The notes below the pieces were generated by a model. The model saw only the letters and a program-made list of their open reading frames with translations, did not search any database and had not been told where the DNA came from. A stretch of 64,000 nucleotides of DNA from Phascolarctos cinereus (lineage: Eukaryota > Chordata > Mammalia > Diprotodontia > Phascolarctidae): assembly GCF_002099425.1 (NCBI RefSeq), contig NW_018343985.1, forward strand, positions 3,877,001 to 3,941,000. Direction: 5' to 3'. This document shows, one piece after another, positions 33,546-45,522 of this stretch (positions are counted from its first letter, which is position 1; each line of letters begins with the position of its first letter). Position numbers and translations under genes: made by a program.

Positions 33546-33637
33546 TAGAGCCTCCTGATAACATTGTAGTTAAGGGGAGAATAAAGAACAAAACTTAGAA
33601 CAAATATAATAAATGGGCAAAATATAACAACTTTTTA

Positions 33638-34410
33638 CTTTTTATATTTTTAAATTGATTTATTTTTAGTTTTCAACATTCACTTCCATAAGATTTTGAG
33701 TTTTAAATTTTCTCCCCCTCCCATTTCCCCCCCTGCCCTGAGACAGCATACAATCTGATATAGGCTCTACTTATAAATTCATGTTAAGCATGTTTTCCCT
33801 TTAGTCATGATGCAAAAAACAATTAGAACTAATGGAAGGAGCCATGAGAATGAAGCAATAAAATAAAACAACAAAGGAAAAGGAGAGCAAATAATCTGTT
33901 TCCATCTACATTCAGACTCCATGTCTCTTTCTCTGGGTGTGGACAGCATTTTCCATCATTAATCTTTTGGAGATGTCTTAGATTCTTGTGTTGCTGTGAA
34001 GAGCCAAGTCTATCAAAATAAGTCATCCCATAATGTGGCTGTTACTGTGTACAATGTTCTCCCAGTTCTGCTTACTTCACTCTGCATCAGTTCATGTAAG
34101 TCTTTCCAAGTTGTTTTGAAGTCTGCCTGCTCATCGTTTCCTGTAGCACACTAGTATGCCATTATATTCATATATCACAACTTGTTCAGCCATTCTCCAA
34201 CTGATGGGCATCCCCTCAATTTCCAACTCTTGGCTTCCACAAAAAGAGTTGCTATAAATATTTTTGTGCATGTGGGTCTTTCTCCCATTTTTATGAGATC
34301 TTTGGGATACAGACGTAGAAATGGTATTTCTGGGCCAAAGGGTATCCAGAGTTTTATAACCCTTTAGGCATAGCCCCAAATTATTCTCCAAAATGGTTGG
34401 ATCAAAGTAT
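33638..34410 (-). mobile_element. L1 LINE 3' end, antisense
   Basis: On the minus strand: a C-terminal ORF2 piece (34131-34445 frame) reads SWLLKKLL..., PRNTISTSVSQRS, KNIYSNSFCGSQELEIEGMP and NGILVCYRKR. It is followed by the AACATTGTACACAGTAACAG stretch, a G-rich 3' UTR and an end close to gttgaaaactaaaaataaat. Same subfamily as the copy at 1-1797 and better preserved. Confidence 0.94.
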
Positions 34411-34424
34411 AACAACTTTTTCAG

Positions 34425-34676
34425 GAGCCAACTTTGTGGTTTCATGGGTAAAGTGTCGGATTATCACCAGGAAGACCTGTATTATAATTCTGCTTCACAC
34501 ATTTGCCAGCTGCGTGACCTTGGCCAAGATACGAACTCTGTATGCCTCAGTTTTCTCTTCTATAAAATAATACCACATACCTCACAGGTCTGTTGTAAGG
34601 ACTAAATAAAATAGCACACACATATAAAATGTTTCTGAAATTTTTAATGGCTCAGTAAGTGTTAAATATTATAAAA
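34425..34676 (+). mobile_element. CORE-SINE (THER1-like)
   Basis: 'ccaactttgtggtttcatgg' head, caccaggaagacctgtatta, 'gctgcgtgaccttggccaag', gcctcagttttctcttctat and the tail with 'gtctgttgtaaggactaaat'. It directly follows the truncated L1, so it may have inserted at its edge. Confidence 0.85.
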
Positions 34677-34679
34677 TAA

Positions 34680-35370
34680 TTTCACAAATTTTTCTTGGAG
34701 TTTTTACCAATGTCTCAACTTACTTTTTATGTTTTCTATTGAAATTTTTCATAAAGAAACAGTAAAAAAAATTTTGTGTAACCACCTCAATGGAGCTGCA
34801 ATAGAACTACAGACAGAAAAGAGAAAGGCATTCAAAAAATACTGAAGGAAGCTGTCTGATGAAGACAGTTACATAAAGATTAATGATCTGTTGTGCAGAA
34901 AAGGCAAAGATAGAGAAGAGAAAACTGCATTACTGTGGATGAGAGAATTCTCTCCTTCCACAATCAAAACCAAGAACTTACATGGGTGGGGAAGGAGCCC
35001 TGCCATGTTTGTTGCTCACAAAGTGATTGTCTCCCCGCTGTATATCGTTTCTATGGTTTGGATGAGATGAATTTGAGCACAGACATTAAAGCAGCACAAC
35101 AGGGAGTGTGCTTTGAAGCATATGAAATGAAATTAGGCAAAACACAAGGATATACAGCCTAGAACAAAAAAATAGATAATCAATAGTATGGTAAGCATTT
35201 CCCAACAGGTGGTAATGGAAGGAAACATAATGGAATTCATAAAGTGTTTGGGAAAATTCACAAATGACACAGCCATGCATGGTGAATAAGAAAAGCTGGA
35301 ATACATCTAACCTTTCAGATTGGGAAGCAAGACTTTCCAAACACATTTTTGAGCTCTTTTGTGTATTGGA
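34680..35370. other. Unique stretch, nothing recognised
   Basis: A 75-codon frame at 34935-35162 has no recognisable domain. No named repeat. Confidence 0.4.
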
Positions 35371-35373
35371 TTG

Positions 35374-35612
35374 GATCAGAGGTTCTTAACCTAGTGATCG
35401 ACCCCCTCACCCCCCAAAAAAGGATAAGTGAATAGATTTTAAAGGCTTGGACGGGAAAATAAACATTGCATAATAATTTTCATTAATTTTTATCTGAAAC
35501 TTAGCATTCCCTTCAATTATTGAATAACATTATTCTGAGACAAAGCCCATAGGTTTTGCTGGCTTGCTATGAAGGCAGGGTTAGGGGGTACATACAGGGT
35601 GTGTGTATGAGA
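35374..35612 (+). mobile_element. hAT-like MITE, 3' end lost
   Basis: It opens with gaggttcttaacctagtgat, the common terminal motif of mammalian hAT MITEs that begin ggttcttaacc, and contains aacattattctgagacaaag and 'cccataggttttgctggct' from its distal half. The matching right terminal repeat is not seen. Confidence 0.65.
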
Positions 35613-35639
35613 ATCCAAGGCACAAAAATATAATGGGGG

Positions 35640-36690
35640 AGTTCATCTCTCATATCTCAGTCTAGTAAGGGAATAAGACAAGAGCATATAAAGGGCTACA
35701 ATACACAATAATATATAAGCATATCATAGAGTTGTAGAAATATACAGCATTTAAAATCTGAAGAAGAATGTTACCCTCAAGTGGAGAAAGTTTTCATGAA
35801 GGAGGTTTCTTTTGAGTTGGGCTTTAAAAGGCAAATATAATTTCATTAGGCAAAGAGGGGTAAGGAGAACAAAGGTGCAGATTGTGAGAGCATTGTATGT
35901 GTTCAGTGGTATAAAGTTGTCTCTTTCTTTCTTTTTTGGTATGAGTGTAGAGCAATATAAAATCAAACCAAAATAGAAGATGAATTCTAGGTAAAATATA
36001 TATATGTATACATGGGTGTGTATACATAAAATGCGCATATGCATACATATGTATATATACTTACACATACACATACATATATGTATATACACATACATGT
36101 ACACACACAAATACATATATGCATATATGTACATATATACATGAGCACACACAGATATACATATATAATATATATATGGCTCTACCCAGGAGATAATAGG
36201 GAGGCCTTTGATAATAAGGAGGTTTTTTAGTGGAGAAGTAACATTGTGAGATATATGATTAAAAACACAGAATTTTCTCATCAGTTGAGATAGTAAATTG
36301 AAGCATAAGAGAGTGGAAGGACCTCTAAGGAGATTAATTCACCATAAGAGCTAGGTGCTCTTGAGGGCTTATACAAGGGCAGTGACAATGAACAGAGAGA
36401 AATAATAACACAGAGATGTTGTGACAGTGTGATCAACATGTCTGAAGCAATTTAATAAAGAGAAAAGAGGGAGAGGAAATGGTCAAAGTTAATTCCAGAA
36501 TTACAACATGGAGAACCAAATGATTGATGGTGCTGGTGAGACAAAGGTAAAGTTAGAAAAGGGTCAGGTTTAGTGGAAATTCTCATGAGCTCAGTTTGAA
36601 GAGGTAGACCATCTAGGTGTTCTATAGGCAGCTAGAAATGCAAATGTGAGCCTTAAAATAGGGAGGGCAGGACAGGATGCCTACATTTAG
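35640..36690 (-). mobile_element. L2 LINE ORF2 region, antisense
   Basis: The plus strand keeps antisense L2 landmarks in order: tttgagttgggctttaaaag, 'agattgtgagagcattgtat', ataatagggaggcctttgat, 'tagtggagaagtaacattgt', then 'caacatggagaaccaaatga', gatggtgctggtgagacaaa, 'catgagctcagtttgaagag' and 'ttctataggcagctagaaat'. A tatatg microsatellite interrupts it at 35995-36175. Confidence 0.78.
35995..36175. repeat. AT/CA alternating tract
   Basis: Imperfect acatac, tatatg and acacac units. The 176-codon minus frame crossing it is not a gene. Confidence 0.93.
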
Positions 36691-36948
36691 GGATCATGTA
36701 CAGAAAAGAGATTAAAATTAAGAATGAATGAGATTTCTAATGGGGATAACGGAGAGAGAGAAGTAATGAATGACAGATCCTTACGTATTACATTAATTAT
36801 AGAGATGGGAAAAGGACAAAGAACCAGAGAGGGACACGGAGAAAGAATGGTTAGAAGGAAAGCCAAAAGGGTGAAGTATTTCTGAAGCCAAGAGAGAAAT
36901 AAATAAATACAGCAGAAGGCAATGTTCGACATTCAAAGTTTTCAAAGC
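36691..36948. other. Purine-rich stretch, nothing recognised
   Basis: No repeat family assigned. Confidence 0.4.
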
Positions 36949-36954
36949 TGCCAG

Positions 36955-37090
36955 TGAATTAGTAAAGCACCTACTTTGTACTGGGGATTGTGTTGGGCAC
37001 TTAGGTTTGAGGTCTGCCTCTGACACTTAGTGGCTCTGTGAACCTGGGCAATTCACTTAAACTCCCAGTATTCTGGCAACTCTCATAGTA
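36955..37090 (+). mobile_element. L2/MIR composite fragment
   Basis: 36960-37005 resembles the inverted L2 end ('gtactggggattgtgttggg'), and 37005-37085 is a MIR-like piece with gaggtctgcctctgacactt and gtgaacctgggcaattcact, ending in the 'ctcccagtattctggcaact' of an older marsupial CORE-SINE. Confidence 0.55.
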
Positions 37091-37091
37091 G

Positions 37092-38135
37092 AAGAAAGGA
37101 AGGACATTGCAGGAAATCTTCCTGGATAAAGGTCTTACTTCTCGAATATATGAAGAACTAATCCAAATTTATAAAAATAGGAGTCATTTCCCAACTGATA
37201 AATGGTCAAAGGATATGAACAGGCAGTTTTCAGACAAATAATAAATAAATTAAGCAATAATCACATAAAAATTATCTACCTCACTAATAATTAGGGAAAT
37301 GCAAATTAAAACAGTTCTTACATAACATCTCACATCTATCAGATTGGCTCAAATAATAGAGAAGGAAAATGACAAATGCTGGAGGGGATGTGAGAAAACA
37401 AGTACACTAATGCACTGTTGGTGGAGCTGGGAACTTGTCCAATCATTCTGGAGAACAATTTGGAACTATGCCTAAAAAGCTATTAATCTGTATATACCCT
37501 TTGACCCAGCAATACCACTTCTAGGTCTATACCTGAAGATCAAAGAAAAAGGTAAAAAATACATATTACAAAAATATTTATGATATGAAAGTTTTTTTTT
37601 TTTGTAATGGCAAAGAATTGGAAACTGAAGGGATGCTCATAAACTGGGAAATGGCTAAACAAGTTATGTTGTAGGAATGAAATGGAATGCTATTGTGCTG
37701 TAAGAAGTGACAAAGGGGATGGTTTCAGAAAACCTGCAAAGACTTCTGTGCATTGCTGCAAATAAAGTGAGTAGAACCAGAAGAACATTGTACACAGCAA
37801 CAGCAATACTGTAAGGATAGTCAACTATGAAAGTTTAGAAACTCTGATCAATACGGTGATCCACAATAATTACAAAGGACTTTTGATGAAAAATGCTGTT
37901 CAGCTCCAGAGAAAACTGATAGATTCTGAGTGCAAACTGAAGCATATTTTTTCCCTTTATTTGTTTATTTTTTTCAATATAATTAATGTGGAAATAAACA
38001 CTGCATGACTTCCTTTCTATAACAGGTATTGTGTGTCTTGCCTTCTCAATTGGTGGGTATGAGTGTGGATGGATGAAGAGCATTTGCAAATGAATTTTTT
38101 TTAAATAAAAAAAACAAACAAAAAACAAAAAGCAC
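37092..38135 (+). mobile_element. L1 LINE 3' end, older subfamily
   Basis: Plus-strand ORF2 end: 'atttataaaaataggagtca', aactgataaatggtcaaagg, 'gaaatgcaaattaaaacag', aatgcactgttggtggagct, ccctttgacccagcaatacc, 'aatggcaaagaattggaaac' and 'gaatgaaatggaatgctatt', then a 3' UTR with ccttctcaattggtgggtat and an A-rich end near 38105-38130. The 3' UTR differs from that of the copies at 1-1797 and 33638-34410. Confidence 0.92.
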
Positions 38136-38658
38136 TTCTCTAAGTCTTCTTTCAGGCAAAGGGAAGGGAAAGGATAGGCACTGACATAGGTCACATCCAA
38201 GGCCTCTACTCTCTACCCCACCTCTCCTTGCCCTTGGCAGTTTCTCCTCAAGGGTATGCTGAAAAGTCATCCTAGCTCCAATTTATGGAATGAAAGTATT
38301 TCTTTGGCATGATAACTTATACCTGTCCCCTGGGGCCTGGCCAAATTTTCTTCACCAAGTTTGACCTGATTCTTTTGCAAAATCATTCCAATTTAAAGGA
38401 CATTAGACTTTAAAGCCTAAGGTTGATTGATTGAGAACCTTATCACTTGCTTTAAGTGGGGTGTGATTGTATGAGTATACTGACTCCATCCTTATATATA
38501 ATGGATATCATTCCCACAAGAGAAATGACAAAATGAATAGATGCAGAGAAATCCCAGGGGACTTATATGATCTGATGCCAAGAGAAGTAAGAAGAGCTAG
38601 GGGGCATTCTGCAATGATAACTATCTCGTAAAGTATGGGAACTGGGAGAGATTTGAAA
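38136..38658. other. Unique stretch, nothing recognised
   Basis: No repeat or coding signal. Confidence 0.4.
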
Positions 38659-38661
38659 AGG

Positions 38662-38898
38662 AGAATGAAAGCTGAAGCAGTGGATAGAAGGTTGAACTGA
38701 GGATCTGGAAGATCCGAGTTCATGTCCTGCCTGGACACTTCACTCACTCACCTCTCTGCCTCACTTTCTTCATCTGCAATATGAGGAATACAAAGAGAAA
38801 CTAACTTACAAGATCATTGTGAGAATGAAAAGAGCATATGTAAAGCCTTTTGAAAACCTTACTGGACTATGTAAATGCTAGCTATTATTATTGTGATT
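38662..38898 (+). mobile_element. CORE-SINE (THER1-like)
   Basis: 'agcagtggatagaaggttga', ggatctggaagatccgagtt, 'cctctctgcctcactttctt', catctgcaatatgaggaata and the tail 'aatgctagctattattattg'. Confidence 0.88.
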
Positions 38899-39214
38899 CC
38901 AAAAGATTGATGATGAATCATACTTCACATCTCTTCTGAGAGAGGACATTACTAACAGTAGTATATTTACATACATGACCAATGGTTGGAGTTTTTTTTT
39001 CTTCTGTCACTATACATATTTATCACAATTTTTTTTTGGTGGGTGGGATATGAAGGAAGGGATTAGGAAAAGCTTTATTATACTAAAAAAAGAGAGAAAG
39101 CAAAGAATATAAATAATTTTAAAATAAACAGAAAAAGTAGAAAGCTGTTAAGAAAAGGACATAGGTAAATAAGGCAGTATCAGGAGTAAAATATTCTATT
39201 TGAAATAACATATG
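38899..39214. other. AT-rich stretch, nothing recognised
   Basis: Several oligo(T) and oligo(A) runs, no family assigned. Confidence 0.4.
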
Positions 39215-39217
39215 TAT

Positions 39218-40600
39218 ATATTTGTTTAGATTAGTTATTTTTAATATTCATTTATTAAAAATTTGCATTCCAAATTTTCTCTCACCCTCTGGATGCTACC
39301 CTACCAATTGAGAAGGCAAACAATATTATATCAGCTATACATATAAAATCATGCAAAACAAATTTCCATGTTAGTCATGTTGCAAATGACAACAAGAAAA
39401 ATAAAATGAAAAACGTATGCTTCAGTCTGCACTGTTGATCAACTCTCTCTCAGGATATGGACAACAATTTTCATCATGGGTCCTTCGGAATTTTTTGAAG
39501 CGTTGCCTTGATCACAGTACATAACTCTTTCAAATTGGCCATCCTTACAATATTACTCTTACTGTGTACAATTTTCTCCTGGTTCTGCTCATTTCATTTT
39601 GTATCAGTTCGTAAAAGCCTTTCCATGTTTCTTCCTTTTTTTTTTCTGAAATCATTTCTTATAGTACAATAATACTCCATCAAAGTCATATACCACACTT
39701 TGTTCAGTAATTCCCCAATTGCTGGAAATCCCCTGGTTTTTAATTCTTTGCCACCACATACACAAACAAAAAAAGATACTCTAAATTATTTTGTTCATAT
39801 GAGTCTTTTTCCATTTTCTTTTATGTCTTTAGGATACAGACCTAGTTGTGGCATTTCTGGGTCAAAAGCTATGCCCAATTTTATATCCTTTTGGGCATGG
39901 TTTCAAATTGTTATTTAAAACGGTTAGAGAAGTTCACAACTCCACCAACAAGGCATAAGTGTCTCTATTTTGCTACATCGCCTCCAGCATTTATCATTTT
40001 CCTTTCTTGTCATGTTAGCCAGTTTGATAGGTATGAGGTAATATAGAATTGTTTTCATTAGTATTGTTCTAATCAATTGTGATTTGGAGAATTTTTTGTT
40101 TCCTGTGACTATTGAAAGCTTTGATTTCTTCTTCTGAAAGCAGACTCTCATATCCTTTGATCCTTTATGAAGTGGGGAATTACTTTTATCTTTATAAATT
40201 TGTCTCAGTTACCTATATGTTTGAGAAATGAGGCCTTTATCAGAGAAACTCACTTCAATCCTCCCTTTCACCCTCAGTTGCCTGTTTTCCTTCTCATTTT
40301 GGTTGCAGTGGTTTTGTTTGTGCAAAAACCTTTTAATTTCATGTAAACACAGTTATTCATTTTATTCTCATGATCTTATCTCTTATTTGATCATAAACTC
40401 TTCCCCTATCCATAGATCTGATAGGCAAGTTCCAAGAGCCCCTAATTTACTTATAATATCATTCTCTATATCTAAGCCCCCCAAAATATAGATAACAGAT
40501 TTTTTATACAATTCTTTCTTGATTTTCTTTGTATATGAAACTTTTTGTTTGTTGAAGGTTGTTAAGTTCACAATTCTAAAAAGTGTAAATATGAAGAAAA
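39218..40600 (-). mobile_element. L1 LINE 3' part, antisense
   Basis: Plus-strand text shows the inverted 3' UTR with taccaattgagaaggcaaac, then inverted ORF2: 'cattttgtatcagttcgtaa', gttcagtaattccccaattg, 'gatacagacctagttgtggc', 'gcatttatcattttcctttc', 'gatcctttatgaagtgggga', ggcctttatcagagaaactc and the block with ttgtgcaaaaaccttttaat that corresponds to the conserved LKSF/K..T segment. Its 3' UTR type matches the copy at 37092-38135, in the opposite orientation. Confidence 0.92.
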
Positions 40601-42042
40601 TAGTATATATACATTTATTCACTGGGCCTCATTCATTCATTCATTGTGTCTGTAAGAGGAGAAGAGCCTCTGCAATGGTAATTATTCAACCCATCCAAGG
40701 GTCATATAATGTAAAGCGAGAATTCTATGATGTCACTTCAGCATGTGCAATTACACAGTACTGTTCAGGATGGGACTGTCTCACTAAGTTACTTCATCAC
40801 AGTATACAAGGTCACTTCAGCAATGAACAAACAATGACACTGGCAACCTGGCCTGCAATGGGATGATAGTTAATTGACTTATCTGGCAAGGGACAAAAGT
40901 TTGTCATGGAAAAACTGTGTTGTCTACTACAACCTAAACGCTGAGGGAAGATTAAAATGGAATAAAATAAAATTTCAGTGCTACAAATATAAGCAGCTTA
41001 ACCAGTTTAGTTTATTGCAACAGATATAAGAAATTTACTTCTTAAAAGATCAATACATTATACCACAGGCCTCTAAGGACCAAAACATTTTAGCAGATCA
41101 TTGCTAAACAATAGCAAAACATTGCTGGAGCAGGTATTCTTAGTTTGAACAAATATGGAATAAACAGCCTTGGTCAGATGAGGATAATAATTCACAAAAT
41201 GGTTAAAAACCATAAAGATTCTGATTCTCAAGCATTTTGCTATTTTTATTGTTGTTGTTGTTTTGCTTTGTTCTGTTTTGTTTTCTCCCAAGGTTCCAGG
41301 TTGCTATTGCATGTAATCAACTAGGCAAATTTTGGCCTTTGCCTCCACTAATAAAAACCCTATCATCAAAACATGTAAGTGTCAGTAATCCCACAGGATA
41401 TTCATCTAATTAAGACATAAAATAAGGTGAATAACAAAAGAGTGTCTTATTTACCTTACCTACAAAAGATAATCACAACCCTCCTAAATGGGGGTGAAAG
41501 GACTGCTATCTGATTTTCACTCCATGCCTCAAGTAATACCACCAGGACAATAGGAGAGGGACATAATCCTTTAGAACTCATTAAGCCAGTGTCAAAGATT
41601 AGAGTTCATTGCCATCTGACCATTGGAGCTCTGTAGATAGTACGCAGTGAAATCTGCAGGACTGCTGAAGTCTCCAGGTAGAGTAAAGATATGGGGAATT
41701 CTCTCACCTCAAAGCTGAAGCTGTCATGATTTTCTGGAAAATTCTGGGTTTAGGGACCCCATTCCAATAATTCATCTATGAGGCTATTCTTCCCTCCCTC
41801 AACTCTATACATAGCCTGACGAAATTTCCATTATTTCTCACTCTATTCCAACACCATCTGTAGTAAGTCCACCTTTTAAACTTGGCACTCTCTGCTAATC
41901 AATGTCTACATCTAGCGAGGCCAACAGTTTGCAGTAAGACACATGGCCTTCTGGAAAATATTGTCTTGATTTTTTCTTCCCATTTAACAACGGTCTCTTA
42001 ACTTCAAACCACAGAAAAATTGTGATACTATGGGCTTTTCTC
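40601..42042. other. Unique stretch, nothing recognised
   Basis: Single-copy-looking DNA, including a short cattcattcatt run at 40632 and gttgttgttg at 41250. The 115-codon plus frame at 40519-40866 begins in the antisense L1 and has no recognised domain. Confidence 0.4.
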
Positions 42043-42044
42043 CT

Positions 42045-42290
42045 CAGTCGTAATAATAATAAGGGTAACCACAATAATAATAACATTAATATTTAAAATG
42101 TATATAGTAACACAGTGTGGTAGGTGCTCCTCCTATGCCTATTTTACTGATGAGGTATCTGGAACTGAAAGAGAAGTTAGGTGCTATGCTCATGGTCACA
42201 CAGATGCTGTCTGAGGCAGGATGTAAATATAGGCCTTCTTGATTCCAAGCCCAGCATTCTATCCACTGGGTCTCATAGCTGTACTAGCAA
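42045..42290 (-). mobile_element. CORE-SINE (THER1-like), antisense
   Basis: 'ctattttactgatgaggtat', 'gctcatggtcacacagatgc' and the inverted head with 'attccaagcccagcattct' and atccactgggtctcatagct. Confidence 0.82.
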
Positions 42291-42504
42291 AGAATAGCAT
42301 ATTTGATGAAACCATAGGTAGGGGATAGACAGGCTTTTGTATGTGATTCTCTACAGCAGACAATCTATTCATGATTGATGAAAATGTCTGGCATGTTTAG
42401 CACTGTTGATTTCACTCTTTGTTGATTTTCAGCTCAATATACGATTGCATGCATATGTACATTTGTGGACACTTACAACATAAATATACAGACAAGACCA
42501 GAGG

Positions 42505-42712
42505 AGCATGGTCTGGAGTTGGAAGTAACCCCAGATGTCCCATAGTCCAACTTCCTTATTTTAGGTATAAGGAAACTGAAATGAACAAATGAAAAGTAAT
42601 TTACCCAAAGTCATGATGGTAGTTAAGCAACAGATCTAGGATTCCCACCCGGGTAATTTGATTCCAATTTTAGGTTCTATCCACTGCACTCAATTACTTT
42701 AATTATGTATAG
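42505..42712 (-). mobile_element. MIR CORE-SINE, antisense
   Basis: 'cccatagtccaacttcctta', ggtataaggaaactgaaatg, 'acccaaagtcatgatggtag' and 'taggttctatccactgcact' are inverted MIR blocks. Confidence 0.78.
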
Positions 42713-42787
42713 CAGGTACACTCTTTTTCTAAAAGTCTAAGTCATGTAAACAATACATGTAAATGTGAGGGAGTGGAATCAGGGGCA

Positions 42788-42972
42788 ATCAGTAGAGAAG
42801 TAGACTGTAAAATCAAGAGTCAGACTGGGTGTCCAGAGATAAAATTTCTAATCTCAGTTCTATCACAAACTAACCATGTGACCTTGAGCAAATCATTTAA
42901 CATACTGGCTCTCAGTCAAAATTAAGAGGTACTTAGATAGAACCAAAGTTTTCAGTATCTAAAAACTCCTCC
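42788..42972 (+). mobile_element. MIR CORE-SINE
   Basis: 'tcaagagtcagactgggtgt', aaccatgtgaccttgagcaa and 'catttaacatactggctctc' follow MIR order. The 3' part is lost. Confidence 0.68.
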
Positions 42973-43628
42973 AACTCTAAAAAGAAAAGAAAAAAAAACT
43001 TCCATTGTCATGTAAAATTGTGATGAAGTTGTGTATTAGTTATTGGAAAATAAGTATAGCCATCGGCTCCATTAGTAGTCAGAGGAGTCTGCAGCTCAGT
43101 GCCCTCAGGCTTGGCTTTTCTTGCACTGCTGGTAAATCAGGACTTCAGCACACCCAGTATTCTCAGAACCGGCTACTGAAACTCTCCCAAATGTGCTGAT
43201 GCAGCATAGTTATAATCTGACACTCTTCATCCTGAGTAGGCCTTCCTGGTTAAACTTTATAGCCTCCTCCCCCTCCTTTTTGCTACTGGTCCATATTCCC
43301 TGGCTCCATTTCCCCTTCAGATGATGTGACAGCTGCCATGCCAGGCTTTCTGTCTAAAAACTCTATGGAAACCAGGACTTCCAGAAACTCTATTCTGTCG
43401 ACCTTTGTTTATCTATGTGTCTATACCTTCCTATGTTATACCATCTTAGTAAATCATTTTGACTCATTCTAGTTTTTCTAGGTGCCATCACTTGAATGTT
43501 GTTCTGAATTCATAGAACATTCCACTTCCAGGTCTCTTTGTCTGTTTTCTGATCAAATAGGAAACTATTAGGGAGACATGAGTTGTCATTGTATTGCGCA
43601 ATGATAGAAGATGATGAAATATAGGACA
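42973..43628. other. Unique stretch, nothing recognised
   Basis: GC-richer part at 43060-43400. No repeat or exon could be named. Confidence 0.4.
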
Positions 43629-43631
43629 CTA

Positions 43632-43800
43632 ATTATAGATCACAGATCATGGAAGGGACTTCAGAGACAATTTAGTCCAAACCCATCATTTAAAATATAA
43701 TACAACAGAAATGCAGAAACGGGAAATAAATCATCGAAGGTCACAAAGGCAGCTAGTGGCAGAGCTGGGATGAAGACCTAGGATTCTTATTAGATTTCAT
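43632..43800 (-). mobile_element. MIR CORE-SINE, antisense
   Basis: 'tagatcacagatcatggaag', gggacttcagagacaattta, 'gaaggtcacaaaggcagcta' and 'gtggcagagctgggatgaag'. Confidence 0.78.
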
Positions 43801-44398
43801 GAAAATGTCACGTTCTTAGTCCTCAAATGCCAAAGAACCATGAAATCTACTTATCATTCACTGAAACTTGAAAACTAAATGAAATACCCCAATCTTTAAA
43901 ACTACAATCAAGTTACAGATACGAACCAGTTTAACAAACAGAACATTCCTGAAAATTTGATTCATCATATATAGATTTATATGTACTATTGTTTTGCAGA
44001 ATTCCAAAGACATATATCATACATATTTTTTTACTCTACACCTTCTTTATAAATTCATCTGTCACCTAGCCTTTCTGTCACATATTTAATAAGTCTATGC
44101 AACATTTCATCAGTAAATTTGGAACCTGCCTCCAAATCTGCCAATTTGCAGTTTCAAAGACCAGCCCTTTGAAAGTCAACTAGTTTCTAGAAATAAAACA
44201 TTTTAAACAATTTATATTATAAAGAAAGACTGAAAAGTTATGTAATTTCAATATATATGTCTGAAGAATAAAAAAAAAATGGAACCCTTCTAAATTCTCC
44301 TGCCTTCCCCAACCTTTTTTTTTTCTTTATTGATAATGATTTAGGTTGGGGAATCAAGCCTGTTCTTTCATCTGTGTAGGAAACGTCTAATGTGTAAA
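43801..44398. other. Unique AT-rich stretch
   Basis: No repeat family or coding signal. Confidence 0.4.
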
Positions 44399-44399
44399 T

Positions 44400-44568
44400 G
44401 CCCTCCACAATGGGAGATTGAAACTTGTATTTAATTCATCGTCTTAGAAAACTGTCTGGGTCACTGAGAAGTTGAATGGCTCACTTGGGATGCCCAAGTC
44501 AGTATGTTTCAGAGGGAGGATTTGAAGATCTTCCTAACTCCAAGGCCAGGCCTTGCTCTTTCAAATGT
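44400..44568 (-). mobile_element. CORE-SINE (MIR-like), antisense
   Basis: 'gtcactgagaagttgaatgg' and gatttgaagatcttcctaac with 'tccaaggccaggccttgct' mark the inverted head. Confidence 0.65.
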
Positions 44569-44601
44569 ATAAGAATAGAATTAGAACTGATTTTTTCATA
44601 G

Positions 44602-44765
44602 GTACTTAAAATTAGAGTTGAAAATGTCTACAGGGTTAAGGCAGCACATTGTTTTATTCTTTTGATAAGGAAATTGTAGACCAGAGAGAGATTAAGTGGC
44701 CCAAGGTTACAAATCAGTAGTTCATAGCAGAGCAGATTTTCAGAAACCACATTCAGTTTGCTTTA
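44602..44765 (-). mobile_element. MIR CORE-SINE, antisense
   Basis: 'gataaggaaattgtagacca', gagagagattaagtggccca and 'aggttacaaatcagtagttc' are inverted MIR blocks. Confidence 0.68.
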
Positions 44766-45352
44766 TACTATGTATTCTACACTTTGATTTTCTATAATCC
44801 TTTTAAGATACAAATTCTTACTTTAGTCCTTATTTTAATTACACACTTGTGAGCTCAATGATTTGAAGGTCCCAATAAAAGTCTCAGAAAAATGTATCAA
44901 ATAGACTTTCACAAGGCCAATGTGGCATAAGGTAAATGACTCTTGTTTATAAAAGTAATTTTCTACTCCCTATTACACCTTTATTTATAGACAGCTAATT
45001 TGGCAACAAACAGTATAGTTTGTTTTCCAGATGTGTTCAAACTAATAAAATTGAAGATTTTCTGTCATTCATTCATTTTAAATGTTTAAATTGAACAACA
45101 ATAAAAAAAGCCCTCTTTCCTCAAATAAATCACAGTCTAATAACATCTTTGCAAGTGATTATCACATATTTTATGATCTTCAAGAAGAGCTACCTCCTAT
45201 CTATCCTTTAATAAAAGATCTTTTTATTATTCTAACTTGAAACAACTAGTCATGGCACTTTTGGGAAATGAAGCATTTGAGTGAAAATAACTGTACTGCC
45301 AAAAGTCCATATTATGAAGGAAAATTTGGTATAGAAATGTTTTTGACAACTG
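44766..45352. other. Unique AT-rich stretch, candidate conserved noncoding DNA
   Basis: No repeat is recognised. It is single-copy-looking, with several taatta-like and atttat words. Confidence 0.3.
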
Positions 45353-45355
45353 CCA

Positions 45356-45522
45356 ATGTGAGGCCATGTGGTCTAATGGATAAAGAGGCAGACTTGGAGT
45401 CATGAAGACACAGATTCTGTTCCTATTTGTGATTCATACTGGTTGCATGACCCTGAAAAGTCATCTAATCTCCCAGTATACCAACAATTCAAAGACCCTA
45501 AGTCCAAAAACAAAAACAAACA
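45356..45522 (+). mobile_element. CORE-SINE (MIR-like)
   Basis: 'tgtggtctaatggataaaga', agacttggagtcatgaagac, 'ggttgcatgaccctgaaaag' and a 'tcccagtataccaacaatt' segment of the older marsupial form. Confidence 0.72.

Noticed and set aside
34131-34445. A host gene of 104 codons
   Set aside because: It is the C-terminal end of antisense L1 ORF2.
35751-36281. 176-codon minus-strand frame rich in Tyr, Ile and Cys
   Set aside because: It crosses a tatatg/acacac microsatellite inside antisense L2 and has no domain.
40519-40866. 115-codon plus-strand frame
   Set aside because: It begins in antisense L1 and continues into unique DNA without any recognisable domain.
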